A stretch of DNA of 27,517 nt, from NCBI GenBank assembly GCA_902580265.1, contig CACHJY010000016.1, positions 1 through 27,517 of the forward strand, given 5' to 3'. Each line of letters starts with the position of its first letter. Position 1 is the first letter of the stretch. Source of the DNA: an uncultured Alphaproteobacteria bacterium. GTDB taxonomy: Bacteria; Pseudomonadota; Alphaproteobacteria; Rhodobacterales; Rhodobacteraceae. The notes under the pieces are model-generated. The model saw only the letters and a program-made list of their open reading frames with translations, had not been told where the DNA came from and did not search any database. The translations under genes were made by a program, and so were the position numbers. Shown here in pieces: positions 8,277 through 16,810 of the stretch.

Positions 8277-8873
8277 ATGGCCTGGAGTGACGAACGCGTA
8301 GCTATACTAAAAAAAATGTGGCTTGAAGGAAATAGCGCAAGTGAAATCGCTAAGGTACTAGGTGACATAACAAGAAATGCAGTAATAGGAAAAGTTCACA
8401 GGTTGGGGCTGTCAAATAGAGACACAAATGCCTTGAAAAGTGGATCTAGCTCTACCAAAGTGACAAAAAGTATAAAGAGAGGTCGGCCACCAAAAGTAAA
8501 TAATGAAATAAAAAAGAGAGGCAGACCTCAAAAACTTAGAGAGACTATAGAATTCCCTGAGAAAGTAGATGAAACGGAAAAATCCGCTTCCTCATTAGGA
8601 AAAGTAAAACATTCAGATCAAAACAAGCTTAAGGTTGTTTCAGATTTTAGCGAAGAGACTATAAAAAATCTTCGTAAGGTGGAAATGAAATCAAAAAAAA
8701 TCTCCCTCATGGAATTGACTGAAAGAACTTGTAAGTGGCCAATTGGCGATCCAGCAACAGACACCTTTTGGTTTTGTGGGCACGAATCTGAGCCAGGAAA
8801 ACCATATTGCAAAACGCACATATCTATAGCTTTTCAACCAATAACCCAAAGGAGAAGCAGAAAAGAAAGCTAA
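8277..8873 (+). CDS. gcrA: GcrA family cell cycle regulator
   Basis: GcrA is an alphaproteobacterial transcription factor that binds RNA polymerase sigma-70 and, in Caulobacter, stimulates promoters carrying CcrM-methylated GANTC sites. The 198-residue protein begins with the hallmark helix-turn-helix MAWSDERVAILKKMW...ITRNAVIGKVHRLGLS (1-46). The C-terminal conserved block has ERTCKWPIGDP, FCGHES and YCKTHISIAFQP (149-187), with C152, C167, H169, C178 and H181. The linker is lysine-rich and holds two AT-hook-like motifs, RGRPPK (68-73) and RGRPQK (81-86). I chose ATG 8277 from spacing to GGAG and from the usual M-(S/A)-W start. Closeness to argD-argF agrees with alphaproteobacterial synteny as I recall it. 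Confidence 0.93.
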   Translation: MAWSDERVAILKKMWLEGNSASEIAKVLGDITRNAVIGKVHRLGLSNRDTNALKSGSSSTKVTKSIKRGRPPKVNNEIKKRGRPQKLRETIEFPEKVDETEKSASSLGKVKHSDQNKLKVVSDFSEETIKNLRKVEMKSKKISLMELTERTCKWPIGDPATDTFWFCGHESEPGKPYCKTHISIAFQPITQRRSRKES

Positions 8874-8930
8874 AATGCTAGTATCTTATTGTTTCAAGGG
8901 AAATAGAATAATTGATAGGTAGATTTACAA

Positions 8931-9350
8931 ATGATTAGATACACTCTTAATTGTGAAAACGGCCACCAGTTTGACAGTTGGTTTTCAGACGGCAGTACAT
9001 TTGAAAATTTAAAAAAAAAGGGGCACCTTGAATGCGCTATATGCTCATCAAAAAAAGTTCAAAAGTCTCTAATGGCACCAAGAATAGCTCCTGGTAGTGC
9101 AAAAAAGAAAGAAACACTAATTTCAGCACAAAGCGCCCTTGAAAAAGAAATTCTAGCTTTGAAACATAAGATAAAGACAACAGCAACAGACGTTGGGGAA
9201 AGTTTTTCTACTGAAGCAAGAGCCATGCATTATGGAGAGAAAGAAGAAAAGCCAATAATTGGGAAGACTACTGTAGATGAAGCCAGAGATCTAGCTGAGG
9301 AAGGCATCCCCTTCATTCCGTTGCCATGGAGCGACGACAAAACAAATTAA
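8931..9350 (+). CDS. DUF1178 family zinc-ribbon protein
   Basis: A 139-residue small cytoplasmic protein of unknown function. The N-terminus MIRYTLNCENGHQFDSWF and the pair CAIC, giving C8, H12, C35 and C38, look like a zinc-ribbon. The C-terminal KPIIGKTTVDEARDLAEEGI and PFIPLPW motifs are typical of DUF1178. The middle (residues 55-95) is a charged helix. It lies between gcrA (57 bases) and lysC (9 bases), so it is probably co-transcribed with lysC. Confidence 0.88.
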   Translation: MIRYTLNCENGHQFDSWFSDGSTFENLKKKGHLECAICSSKKVQKSLMAPRIAPGSAKKKETLISAQSALEKEILALKHKIKTTATDVGESFSTEARAMHYGEKEEKPIIGKTTVDEARDLAEEGIPFIPLPWSDDKTN

Positions 9351-9359
9351 AGATATACG

Positions 9360-10589
9360 ATGAAAATTTTAACAATGAAATTCGGCGGAACTTCTGTCGC
9401 GGATGTGGAAAAAATAAGGGCTGTAAGAGATATCATTTCTAATGAAGTAGAAAGAGGATGGAATGTAGTTGCTGTTGTTTCTGCCATGTCGAAAGAGACT
9501 AACAAACTAGTTGATTTAGCAAAACAAGTTGGAGTTGGAAGCTTAGTTGATCCTGAATATGACTCTTTAATATCTACTGGTGAAGATGTATCCTCTTCTC
9601 TATTAGCTATTGCCTTAAATAGTGTAGGTATTTCTTCTAGAAGTTGGCGTGGGTGGCAACTTCCATTAAAAACAGATAGTTTTCATTCAAACGCAAAAAT
9701 TGAAGAGGTTGAGACGAAACAACTTCTGAGGAACTTTATGGAAGGGACTAAAGTTGCAGTAGTTTCTGGGTTCCAAGGGATAGAGAAAGCGAGAAGAATA
9801 ACAACATTAGGAAGGGGTGGCTCTGATACATCAGCTGTGGCAATAGCTGCTTCAATAGATGCGGAAAGATGCGATATATATACAGACGTTTCAGGTATTT
9901 ATACTACAGACCCAAGAATAAAAAGAAATGCTTCAAAGCTTAAAAAGATTTCATTTGAAGAAATGCTAGAAATGGCTTCTCTCGGAGCCAACGTGCTGCA
10001 GACACGCGCAGTGGAACTTGCAATGCGCCATAAAGTACCTATAACGGTTTTGAGCAGTTTTTCGAAGGAAACAGGAACACTTGTCTGTGATGAAGAGGAA
10101 ATTATGGAGAAAAATATTGTATCTGGAATAGCTTTCCAAAAAAATGAGTCCCAATTAACTCTAACTAACATAGAAGACAAACCTGGTGTGGCAGCAAAGA
10201 TCTTTGGCCCGTTAGCTAGTTCCGGAGTAAATATCGATATGATTGTTCAGAGTAGTACCGAAACCGGTTTAACTAATATCACCTTCTCCTGTCCAGTAGA
10301 TGATTTAGATCAGGCAAAGAAAGCTATATCCAAAGCGAAAGAAAATAATTTAATCTCTTATGAACGCCTTATTGAAAATAAGAATTTAGCAAAGGTTTCT
10401 ATCGTTGGAATAGGAATGAAAACACATGCAGGTGTTGCCCAGAAAATGTTTGAAACGCTATCCGAAGAAAACATCAATATCAACGTAATCTCAACTTCAG
10501 AGATAAAGCTCTCCGTTTTAATAGAAAGGAAGTATTTGGAGTTAGCTGTAAGGAGTCTTCATGATGCCTTCGGTTTACAAAACCTCTAG
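9360..10589 (+). CDS. lysC: aspartate kinase
   Basis: Phosphorylates aspartate, the first step toward lysine, threonine and methionine. The 409-residue protein has the amino acid kinase domain (1-245) with KFGGTSVAD at 7-15, the aspartate-binding stretch TTLGRGGSDTSAVAIAA, and YTDVSGIYTTDPR. Two C-terminal ACT domains (about 265-405) contain DKPGVAAKIFGPLASSGVNIDMI and the second NININVISTSEIK, where lysine or threonine normally gives feedback inhibition. Length matches the alpha-type bacterial enzyme. The start follows the DUF1178 stop by nine bases. No attenuator is visible. It converges with an acetyltransferase gene across 18 bases. Confidence 0.97.
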   Translation: MKILTMKFGGTSVADVEKIRAVRDIISNEVERGWNVVAVVSAMSKETNKLVDLAKQVGVGSLVDPEYDSLISTGEDVSSSLLAIALNSVGISSRSWRGWQLPLKTDSFHSNAKIEEVETKQLLRNFMEGTKVAVVSGFQGIEKARRITTLGRGGSDTSAVAIAASIDAERCDIYTDVSGIYTTDPRIKRNASKLKKISFEEMLEMASLGANVLQTRAVELAMRHKVPITVLSSFSKETGTLVCDEEEIMEKNIVSGIAFQKNESQLTLTNIEDKPGVAAKIFGPLASSGVNIDMIVQSSTETGLTNITFSCPVDDLDQAKKAISKAKENNLISYERLIENKNLAKVSIVGIGMKTHAGVAQKMFETLSEENININVISTSEIKLSVLIERKYLELAVRSLHDAFGLQNL

Positions 10590-10607
10590 TTCTGTGCCTT
10601 TAAAGTC

Positions 10608-11123
10608 CTAATTGGCTTCAATTAAACCACCAACTGCTTCCTCAAGACACCTATCGTTTATATCTAAGCCTAGTAGTCTTTCATTATCAAAACCGTCACC
10701 AATTGAGATACCATGTGTTGGATCCTTACTGAAACCAAACTTTGAGTAGTACCCTAAATCCCCAACTAAGACGATCCAATCCCAGTTGTTGGCTTGCGCT
10801 TGCTCGATACCATTTAAAACTAATTTCTCGCCCAAACCTTCACTTTGGTATATTGGATGGATCGCGAGAGGACCCAGAAGAAGACCTCTACTACTATGGC
10901 CATATATTTTTATGTTCCAAAACCTTATAGAGCCTACAATATTACTCAAATTGTCTTTTATAACGTAAGAAAGCTTATTTACTTTGTTAGCTGAACTCCT
11001 CAACTGATATGAGCTAAGAAGTTTTCTTCTAGGCGTGAATACTAGATCCAATAATCTTTCAACCTCTATATGGTCTTTTTTGGTTTCTAGTAATAATCTA
11101 AGATTATTATGACTGCTTTTCAT
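10608..11123 (-). CDS. GNAT family N-acetyltransferase (YhbS-like)
   Basis: A 171-residue acetyl-CoA-dependent acyltransferase. The acetyl-CoA binding motif A is LGPLAIHPIYQSEGLGEKLV with Q93-S-E-G-L-G98 at the pyrophosphate loop, followed by the beta-bulge region WDWIVLVGDLGYYSKFGF, typical of the COG3153 (YhbS) group. The substrate is unknown. It starts only 11 bases after the stop of the flavoprotein gene upstream, so the two are likely co-transcribed, and it converges with lysC. Confidence 0.87.
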   Translation of the reverse strand: MKSSHNNLRLLLETKKDHIEVERLLDLVFTPRRKLLSSYQLRSSANKVNKLSYVIKDNLSNIVGSIRFWNIKIYGHSSRGLLLGPLAIHPIYQSEGLGEKLVLNGIEQAQANNWDWIVLVGDLGYYSKFGFSKDPTHGISIGDGFDNERLLGLDINDRCLEEAVGGLIEAN

Positions 11124-11134
11124 TAGTCTTTAGT

Positions 11135-12598
11135 TTATTTTTTTTGAGTATCTTGCCTTAAAATTACTCCGGGATTTAGAATAGCAAACGGGTCAATTGC
11201 GTTCTTTATCAGAGACATTACATCGAATTTTCCTGGGTCACAATATTGTTTTAAATCTTTAACTTTTAACCTGCCTACTCCATGCTCTGCGCTAAATGAT
11301 CCACCTAAATTTTTGCAATTATTATTTATAATCTCAGTCAATTTAGGTTTCATACTGATATAGCTTGAATTGCTTTCGTTGTAAGGAGGAAATACATTAA
11401 AATGTAAGTTTCCATCTCCCATATGCCCGAAACAATTTACTCTAAAAAATCTATTTATTTCTTTTATTTCAACGAGACTTTTATTTAAAAATCTCTCCAT
11501 ATTTTCGAGTGGCAAAGAAATATCATGAGATGTGATTGCACCGATCTTTCTATTAGCTTCAGGTATATCTTCTCTCATTTTCCACAATTTTTTTGATTTG
11601 GATTCTGTATCGCCAAGAACTACATCAAAAATTATATTTTTATTATAAAGATCATCTAAGGCTTCATATACGTCTTGTTCTATTGAAGTATTATTGAATC
11701 CTAATTCCATTAGGACATGCCATTCTGATTTGTTTCTTTGAACTAATGTTTGCAACATTTTTGTTTCTTCAAGGAACTGAAGTCCTACCCCGCTAATTAA
11801 CTCAAACGCTTGTAAAAATTGCCCAAACCTCTTTGATATTTCTAAATAGCTTTCTAGTGCTGAATTAAAATTTCGTACTCCAAAAAACGTTACAATTTTA
11901 TTAGATGGAGTGGGGTAAAGTCTTAAGACTGCTCTGGTGATTATACCTAAGGATCCTTCAGATCCTATAAACAGGTTTTTTAGATCGTACCCAGAGTTAT
12001 CCTTTTTGAGTGTCTTTATATCATCGATAATAGTGCCATCAGCTAATACTACTTCTAGTCCTAAGCAAAGATCTCTTGCATTCCCATATTTTAAAACTCC
12101 TATTCCTCCAGCATTTGTAGCTAAATTTCCTCCTATACAACATGAACCCTTTGACGCCATTGATAAAGGAAATATAAAATTTTTCTTTTCCACAAATTCG
12201 TGAACTGCCTCCAAAATCACCCCAGCTTCAACCTCTATCGATTGATTAACAGTGGAAAAATTCTTAATCTTATTCATCCTTTCCATAGATAAGGTCACAT
12301 AATATTTTTCTGGAGCAATTTGGCCTCCTACCAGTCCGGTGCCCCCACTCCAAGGCACAACACCAATTTTATATTTGTTAGCTAGTTTCAAACATTCAGA
12401 GACCTCTTTAGTAGATCTAGGTTTTATTACGTGAAGCGATTTGTTTTTATATACACCCCGCGGTTCAGAAAGATAGGAGCAAGAAATATCAGTAATAATG
12501 CTCTCAGGAAAAGTCTTTCTAATATTTCTAATAAACTCATTGTAATCTTTTTCTTTCCTCAACTTTTCAACTCTCCTTAACTTGGCCTCTTCTGTCAT
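11135..12598 (-). CDS. FAD-binding 2-hydroxyacid dehydrogenase, D-2-hydroxyglutarate dehydrogenase-like
   Basis: A flavoprotein of the GlcD/D-lactate dehydrogenase family that oxidises a D-2-hydroxyacid to the 2-oxoacid. The PCMH-type FAD domain has WSGGTGLVGGQ (83-93), GGNLATNAGGIGVLKYGNARD (157-177) and LFIGSEGSLGIIT (209-221). The C-terminal cap holds GHMGDGNLH (391-399) and SAEHGVG (436-442), with the metal/substrate-binding histidines. The KDNSGYDLK phrase and overall pattern resemble D-2-hydroxyglutarate dehydrogenase more than GlcD, but the substrate is inferred. With ATG 12598 (487 residues) the gene overlaps the preceding acetyltransferase by 32 bases. A TTG at 12562 behind a strong AAGGAG would remove the overlap and give 475 residues; the first 12 residues do not look conserved. 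Confidence 0.87.
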   Translation of the reverse strand: MTEEAKLRRVEKLRKEKDYNEFIRNIRKTFPESIITDISCSYLSEPRGVYKNKSLHVIKPRSTKEVSECLKLANKYKIGVVPWSGGTGLVGGQIAPEKYYVTLSMERMNKIKNFSTVNQSIEVEAGVILEAVHEFVEKKNFIFPLSMASKGSCCIGGNLATNAGGIGVLKYGNARDLCLGLEVVLADGTIIDDIKTLKKDNSGYDLKNLFIGSEGSLGIITRAVLRLYPTPSNKIVTFFGVRNFNSALESYLEISKRFGQFLQAFELISGVGLQFLEETKMLQTLVQRNKSEWHVLMELGFNNTSIEQDVYEALDDLYNKNIIFDVVLGDTESKSKKLWKMREDIPEANRKIGAITSHDISLPLENMERFLNKSLVEIKEINRFFRVNCFGHMGDGNLHFNVFPPYNESNSSYISMKPKLTEIINNNCKNLGGSFSAEHGVGRLKVKDLKQYCDPGKFDVMSLIKNAIDPFAILNPGVILRQDTQKK

Positions 12599-13148
12599 TT
12601 CTCAGTAAGCCATATAAAATATGATTTCTCCAACGACCATTTATTTGTAGATAGCTTTGCCCCACTCCCTCATACTTAAAACCAACCTTTTCTAGCAACC
12701 CTCGAGAAGCTCCATTTTCTGGCAATGTAGCAGCTTCCAATCTGGATATATTTAATTTATTGAAACAAAAGTCAATAATGGCCAAAATTGCTTCTTTCAT
12801 AAAACCTTTGCCTGTGTGTTTCTTGCCCAGCCAATAACCCAAGGTAGCAGCATTAGAAGGCCCCTTTCTAATGTTCTCGATAGTAATTGATCCTAGCAAA
12901 GTCTCAAATTTATCAAAAATGAAAAATTGATATGCTTGACCAGCCTTAGAACTTTTTCTTGCCCACCTAACTCGATTATTAAAAGCATTACGCTTGAAAA
13001 ACTCACTACCTCTTTTAGGCTCCCATAGCTCTAAAAATGTTTTACTATCGTCTCTAAGAGAACGCCACTGGTCGAAATCGCTGTAGTGCGGCGCTCTTAA
13101 TTCTACCTTCTTTGTTTTCAATATAAGTTCGGGTTTACCAAAAATCAT
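12567..13148 (-). CDS. RimJ/RimL-type GNAT N-acetyltransferase
   Basis: A 193-residue acetyltransferase of the group that modifies N-termini of ribosomal proteins (RimJ/RimL) or small amines. It opens with VELRAPHYSDFDQWRSLR, a RimJ-like N-terminus, and has LGYWLGKKHTGKGFMKEAIL with H111-T-G-K-G-F116 as the acetyl-CoA loop, then LEAATLPENGASRGLLEKVGF and YEGVGQSYLQINGRW. The target is not provable from sequence. It follows thrC by 25 bases on the same strand. An AGGA directly abuts the ATG, which is too close for an ideal ribosome binding site, so the exact start is uncertain by a few codons. Confidence 0.85.
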   Translation of the reverse strand: MIFGKPELILKTKKVELRAPHYSDFDQWRSLRDDSKTFLELWEPKRGSEFFKRNAFNNRVRWARKSSKAGQAYQFFIFDKFETLLGSITIENIRKGPSNAATLGYWLGKKHTGKGFMKEAILAIIDFCFNKLNISRLEAATLPENGASRGLLEKVGFKYEGVGQSYLQINGRWRNHILYGLLRNDRRGQVKES

Positions 13149-13173
13149 TCCTAAGGTCTAACTTTCTAAACAC

Positions 13174-14574
13174 TCAATCGGCTCTCAAATAGCTTTTTCT
13201 TATTTCATCTGCCACTTGTTCCTTGCTTGGAGGTATCACTTTTACATTCTCTTTCTTTTGCATAACATCTTTAAGAGAGGGAGGCACAGGTATGCTCATA
13301 TCTAATGCTCTCTCTACAGTCTCTTTAAATTTTGCTGGGTGTGCAGTACCAAGTGAAACAACTGTTTCTCCTGCATCGACGAAGTTTTTGCCTACCCTCA
13401 CGCCAATGGCACTATGAGGACACAAGATTATCTTTCTCATGTTAAAAAAACGATTTATTGTTTCAATCGTATCATTGTCTGTTACCGCACCACTATCAAA
13501 ATCCCTTGAAATCATGGATAGTATTTTTTTCTCAAGATTAAAGTGACCTTCATTAGACAAGTTTTTCATTAGATTTACAACCTCCTTGGTATCATGACTG
13601 AAAAGATCAAAAAGCAGTCTTTCAAAATTTGAAGCAACTTGGATGTCCATAGAAGGGGATAACGTCTTACTAACACTATTACTCCTATAAACTCCAGTTT
13701 TAAAAACTCGGTGCAAGATGTCATTTTTGTTTGTTGCAACAATAATCTTATCTATTGGTAAGCCCATTTTTTTAGAAAGATACCCAGCGTACGCATCTCC
13801 AAAATTACCGGTCGGAACGCTAAAGCTCAGTTTGCCCTTTGGAAGGTCTTTCATCTGATAGAAAGCAGAGAAATAGTAGATAATCTGAACCAGAATTCTT
13901 GCCCAATTAATTGAATTTACGCCAGATAAATTAACATCAACAGCAAATGCTTTGTCTGCAAATAACTTTTTTACTATTGACTGACAATCATCAAAAGTTC
14001 CTTGCACAGCAAATACTTTAACATTCTTGGCGTTTGCGGTAGTCATTTGCATTCTTTGTATTTGAGAAATTCTTTCATGCGGATAGAGGACGTATAAATT
14101 GACGTTCGATACATCTTTAAAGGCTTCGACGGCAGCTGAGCCCGTATCACCAGAAGTTGCGGTTACAATATTAATTTTTAGATTTCTCTTTTGCAGTGTC
14201 TTCGCAAACATTTTTGCTATTACTTGCATAGCAAAATCTTTAAATGCTAATGTAGGTCCGTGAAATAACTCGAGAAAATAATGATTGTCGTCTAATTTAA
14301 TCAAGGGACTTTTTAGCTCATGATGAAACCCCGAGTAAGACTCATTCACGATCTCATAAAGCTCTGCCCTACTAAAGCAATCACCAGAAAATAATGATAT
14401 TATTTCTAAAGCAAGCTCTTCATAACTAAGATGTCTCCATTGATCTAAAATTTCCTGATTTAACTTTGGAATGAACTTTGGGACAAATAACCCTCCATCC
14501 CAGGCTAATCCCGAGTGCAAAACTTCACTAAAGTTTTTAGAATCATCTAGTCCTCTAGTCGAATAGTACAGCAT
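13174..14574 (-). CDS. thrC: threonine synthase
   Basis: PLP enzyme converting O-phosphohomoserine to threonine, the last step of the pathway begun by lysC. The 466-residue protein is the long (E. coli/yeast-type) form: it starts MLYYSTRGLDDSKNFSEVL, has the Schiff-base lysine K112 in GPTLAFKDFAMQ, ATSGDTGSAAVEAF for phosphate binding, and PTGNFGDAYAGY. Its ATG overlaps the surf1 stop by one base (TAATG), so it is probably translationally coupled to the cytochrome oxidase assembly gene. This surf1-thrC pairing is familiar from Rhodobacterales. Confidence 0.96.
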   Translation of the reverse strand: MLYYSTRGLDDSKNFSEVLHSGLAWDGGLFVPKFIPKLNQEILDQWRHLSYEELALEIISLFSGDCFSRAELYEIVNESYSGFHHELKSPLIKLDDNHYFLELFHGPTLAFKDFAMQVIAKMFAKTLQKRNLKINIVTATSGDTGSAAVEAFKDVSNVNLYVLYPHERISQIQRMQMTTANAKNVKVFAVQGTFDDCQSIVKKLFADKAFAVDVNLSGVNSINWARILVQIIYYFSAFYQMKDLPKGKLSFSVPTGNFGDAYAGYLSKKMGLPIDKIIVATNKNDILHRVFKTGVYRSNSVSKTLSPSMDIQVASNFERLLFDLFSHDTKEVVNLMKNLSNEGHFNLEKKILSMISRDFDSGAVTDNDTIETINRFFNMRKIILCPHSAIGVRVGKNFVDAGETVVSLGTAHPAKFKETVERALDMSIPVPPSLKDVMQKKENVKVIPPSKEQVADEIRKSYLRAD

Positions 14575-15254
14575 TACTCAATTTTCTTTTTTTTTATCAT
14601 TTTATATACGAAGTACGCACTCATACCAAACCATAAAATAGACATCATAAACCAGGTAATTGCATATTGAAGGTGATTGTTTGGTATATCTCTAGTCGGA
14701 TCTTGCATCTTTAAACTTGGGTCGAGTCTATTTTCTGTCGCAACTACCAATATTGGTTGGGTTTCAAGAAAGCTGGCCATTTTTTCTAAATCTCGAGAAA
14801 ACCATATATTACGCTTAAGGTTTGGATCCGGGGTGAAATAATCTGTCTCGTTCGGCCAAAATAGATATCCTATTACTAAATTCTGTTGTCCGAGGGTTTC
14901 TAAACGGTCCTTATCTTGTTCCTTTATAACGCCTCTATCTAATAGAATTTTACTACCATCCTTTAATTTTAAGGGGGAAACAACTCTAAAACCTGCTCCA
15001 GATCCTTTCACTGGAGTAAGAATAAAAATTCGTCTTGGCTCTAATAAGCCTTCAACCTCTACCATTTTATAGTTATGTTCTGACTTCTTTAACTCCATTG
15101 GTAACATTGACGGCTCACTACTCAAATTATAACTAATACTTTTTAATAGGCCTTCCTTCCAAGCAAGTCGTTTCGTTTGCCAAACTCCCAAAGACAACAA
15201 TATCAATAGCCCAGGTACAGCTACAAAAACAACAAAAAGCCACTTTCTATTCAT
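14574..15254 (-). CDS. SURF1 family cytochrome c oxidase assembly protein
   Basis: SURF1 delivers or protects heme a during assembly of subunit I of aa3-type oxidases. The 226-residue protein has the family layout: an N-terminal membrane helix (about residues 5-25) ending in LGVWQTKRLAWKEGLL, a periplasmic domain, and a C-terminal helix (about 195-218) preceded by NNHLQYAITWF. It lies 23 bases downstream of ctaE and one base overlaps thrC. The ribosome binding site is weak. The assignment fits both sequence pattern and operon. Confidence 0.92.
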   Translation of the reverse strand: MNRKWLFVVFVAVPGLLILLSLGVWQTKRLAWKEGLLKSISYNLSSEPSMLPMELKKSEHNYKMVEVEGLLEPRRIFILTPVKGSGAGFRVVSPLKLKDGSKILLDRGVIKEQDKDRLETLGQQNLVIGYLFWPNETDYFTPDPNLKRNIWFSRDLEKMASFLETQPILVVATENRLDPSLKMQDPTRDIPNNHLQYAITWFMMSILWFGMSAYFVYKMIKKKKIE

Positions 15255-15277
15255 TTAGAAAAAAATTTTGAGATCGC

Positions 15278-16066
15278 TTAAGCACCCCAAATGTAAATTG
15301 CAGCAAATAGGAATAGCCAAACAACATCAACGAAATGCCAATACCAGGCTGCAGCTTCAAAACCAATATGCTTCTCAGGCGAGAAATGACCCTTTTTTGC
15401 TCTTATCAAACAAACAAGCAGAAAGATAGTTCCAATGAGAACGTGGAACCCATGAAAGCCAGTGGCCATGAAGAAACTAGCCCCATAGATGTTCCCTGAA
15501 AAGGAGAACGAAGCATGCGTATATTCATATATTTGAAATACAGTGAAGAGAGCGCCCAGTCCAATTGCCAGAATCAAGCCATTTTCCAAACCTTTCCTAT
15601 CATTTTCATGCGCAATCGCGTGGTGGGCCCATGTTGCTGCTGCACCTGAACAGAGTAAAATCAATGTGTTTATTAAAGGAAGATGCCAAGGATCAAAGGT
15701 CTCAATTCCAGTCGGCGGCCAAACGCCTCCAACCGCCTCCATAGGATAAAGAGCATGTTTAAAAAAAGTCCAAAACCAAGCAAGAAAGAACATAACTTCT
15801 GATGTTATAAACATGATCACACCATATCTCAAACCTATCTGGACCACTGGTGTATGGTCACCGTCCTTGCTTTCAAAAACTACATCTGACCACCAAGCGA
15901 ACATACAGTATAAAACCACTAGAAGACCCAGTGCTGCTATTAAAACACTACCCCCATGCATGAACAGCACACTTCCAAAGAGAAGGATGAACGCCCCAAG
16001 AGCACTTAAAAACGGCCACAAACTCGGATTTAGAATATGGTAATCGTGATTTTTTTCATGGGCCAT
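15278..16066 (-). CDS. ctaE: cytochrome c oxidase subunit III
   Basis: Integral membrane subunit III of the aa3-type oxidase, which stabilises subunit I and its proton uptake. The 262-residue protein has the expected seven-helix pattern and conserved segments [13 protein letters not shown] at the N-terminus, [33 protein letters not shown], and the C-terminal [22 protein letters not shown] precedes the ATG at a normal distance. It follows ctaG by 25 bases in the ctaC-ctaB-small ORF-ctaG-ctaE-surf1 order. Confidence 0.97.
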   Translation of the reverse strand: MAHEKNHDYHILNPSLWPFLSALGAFILLFGSVLFMHGGSVLIAALGLLVVLYCMFAWWSDVVFESKDGDHTPVVQIGLRYGVIMFITSEVMFFLAWFWTFFKHALYPMEAVGGVWPPTGIETFDPWHLPLINTLILLCSGAAATWAHHAIAHENDRKGLENGLILAIGLGALFTVFQIYEYTHASFSFSGNIYGASFFMATGFHGFHVLIGTIFLLVCLIRAKKGHFSPEKHIGFEAAAWYWHFVDVVWLFLFAAIYIWGA

Positions 16067-16091
16067 TTTTTTCCTCTTACATTTACAAATT

Positions 16092-16640
16092 TTATGATTT
16101 AATCTCGTCTTCCAGTTTATAAAAAGTATATGACAATGTCAGCGATTTTATATTCTTAGTCTCAATATTTTCATCAATTTCTGGGTCAATATAAAAAGTT
16201 ACCGGCATCTTAACTCTCTCTCCCGGCTTCAGAGTTTGCTCAACAAAACAAAAGCAATCAATTTTACTAAAGTAGTTCCCTGCTGAAAATGGAAAAACGT
16301 TGAAGCTAGCTTGACCAGAGATTGTTTCGTTAGTCGGGTTGTGTGCTTCATAAAAAACTAGTGCTGTTTCACCAATCTTGACCTCTACCTCATTTTGCAT
16401 TGGTATAAAGTTCCACCTCATATCTTTAGCCTTTGATGCATCAAATCGAACTTTAATTGTCTTATTTAAGATAGGACCATCGAACGACTCGGAATAAGTT
16501 TCAGGTGTACCACCATACCCCGTAACCTTACAAAACCAATCATAAAAGGGTACCGCTGCGAACGAGGCAGAAAGCATTACGCATACTAGTCCAATCAAGT
16601 AGAATGGTGTACGTTTTGGTCTAACAGAATTATTCATCAT
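16092..16640 (-). CDS. ctaG: cytochrome c oxidase assembly protein CtaG (Cox11)
   Basis: Membrane-anchored copper chaperone that delivers CuB to oxidase subunit I. The 182-residue protein has one N-terminal membrane helix (about 13-33), followed by the periplasmic immunoglobulin-like domain. The copper-binding C129-F-C131-F motif is intact, and the additional conserved cysteine C37 lies just after the membrane helix in [11 protein letters not shown]. The start ATG (16640, or the adjacent ATG at 16637) lies inside the end of the 56-residue gene upstream, an 11-base overlap suggesting coupled translation. Confidence 0.96.
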   Translation of the reverse strand: MMNNSVRPKRTPFYLIGLVCVMLSASFAAVPFYDWFCKVTGYGGTPETYSESFDGPILNKTIKVRFDASKAKDMRWNFIPMQNEVEVKIGETALVFYEAHNPTNETISGQASFNVFPFSAGNYFSKIDCFCFVEQTLKPGERVKMPVTFYIDPEIDENIETKNIKSLTLSYTFYKLEDEIKS

Positions 16641-16800
16641 CTTTTTCTAACATATTTTGTCTAATGATATGGTCATAACCTTGCATTAACGAACCTTGCT
16701 TTAGTTTAACTATGGTTATAGAGAAGATAAGCGCCACAACTACGAATAATAGTATCCCTATTTTGGTGTTGCCTGTATCTCTATTTAACTCTCTTCTCAC
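16630..16800 (-). CDS. small single-span membrane protein in the cox operon
   Basis: A 56-residue product read from GTG at 16800. AAGGA at 16811-16807 sits six bases upstream and overlaps the ctaB stop. The protein has a charged N-terminus (VRRELNRDTGN), one hydrophobic helix at about residues 14-31 (IGILLFVVVALIFSITIV), and a charged C-terminal tail ending LEKDDE. Its stop lies 11 bases inside ctaG. Small open frames at this spot between ctaB and ctaG are known in Paracoccus and rhizobial cox clusters (some annotated CoxF), and I infer homology by position and topology only. Good start signals, tight packing on both sides and a sensible membrane topology support a real gene. The function is unknown; oxidase assembly is likely from context. 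Confidence 0.75.
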   Translation of the reverse strand: MRRELNRDTGNTKIGILLFVVVALIFSITIVKLKQGSLMQGYDHIIRQNMLEKDDE

Positions 16801-16810
16801 ACCAAATCCT

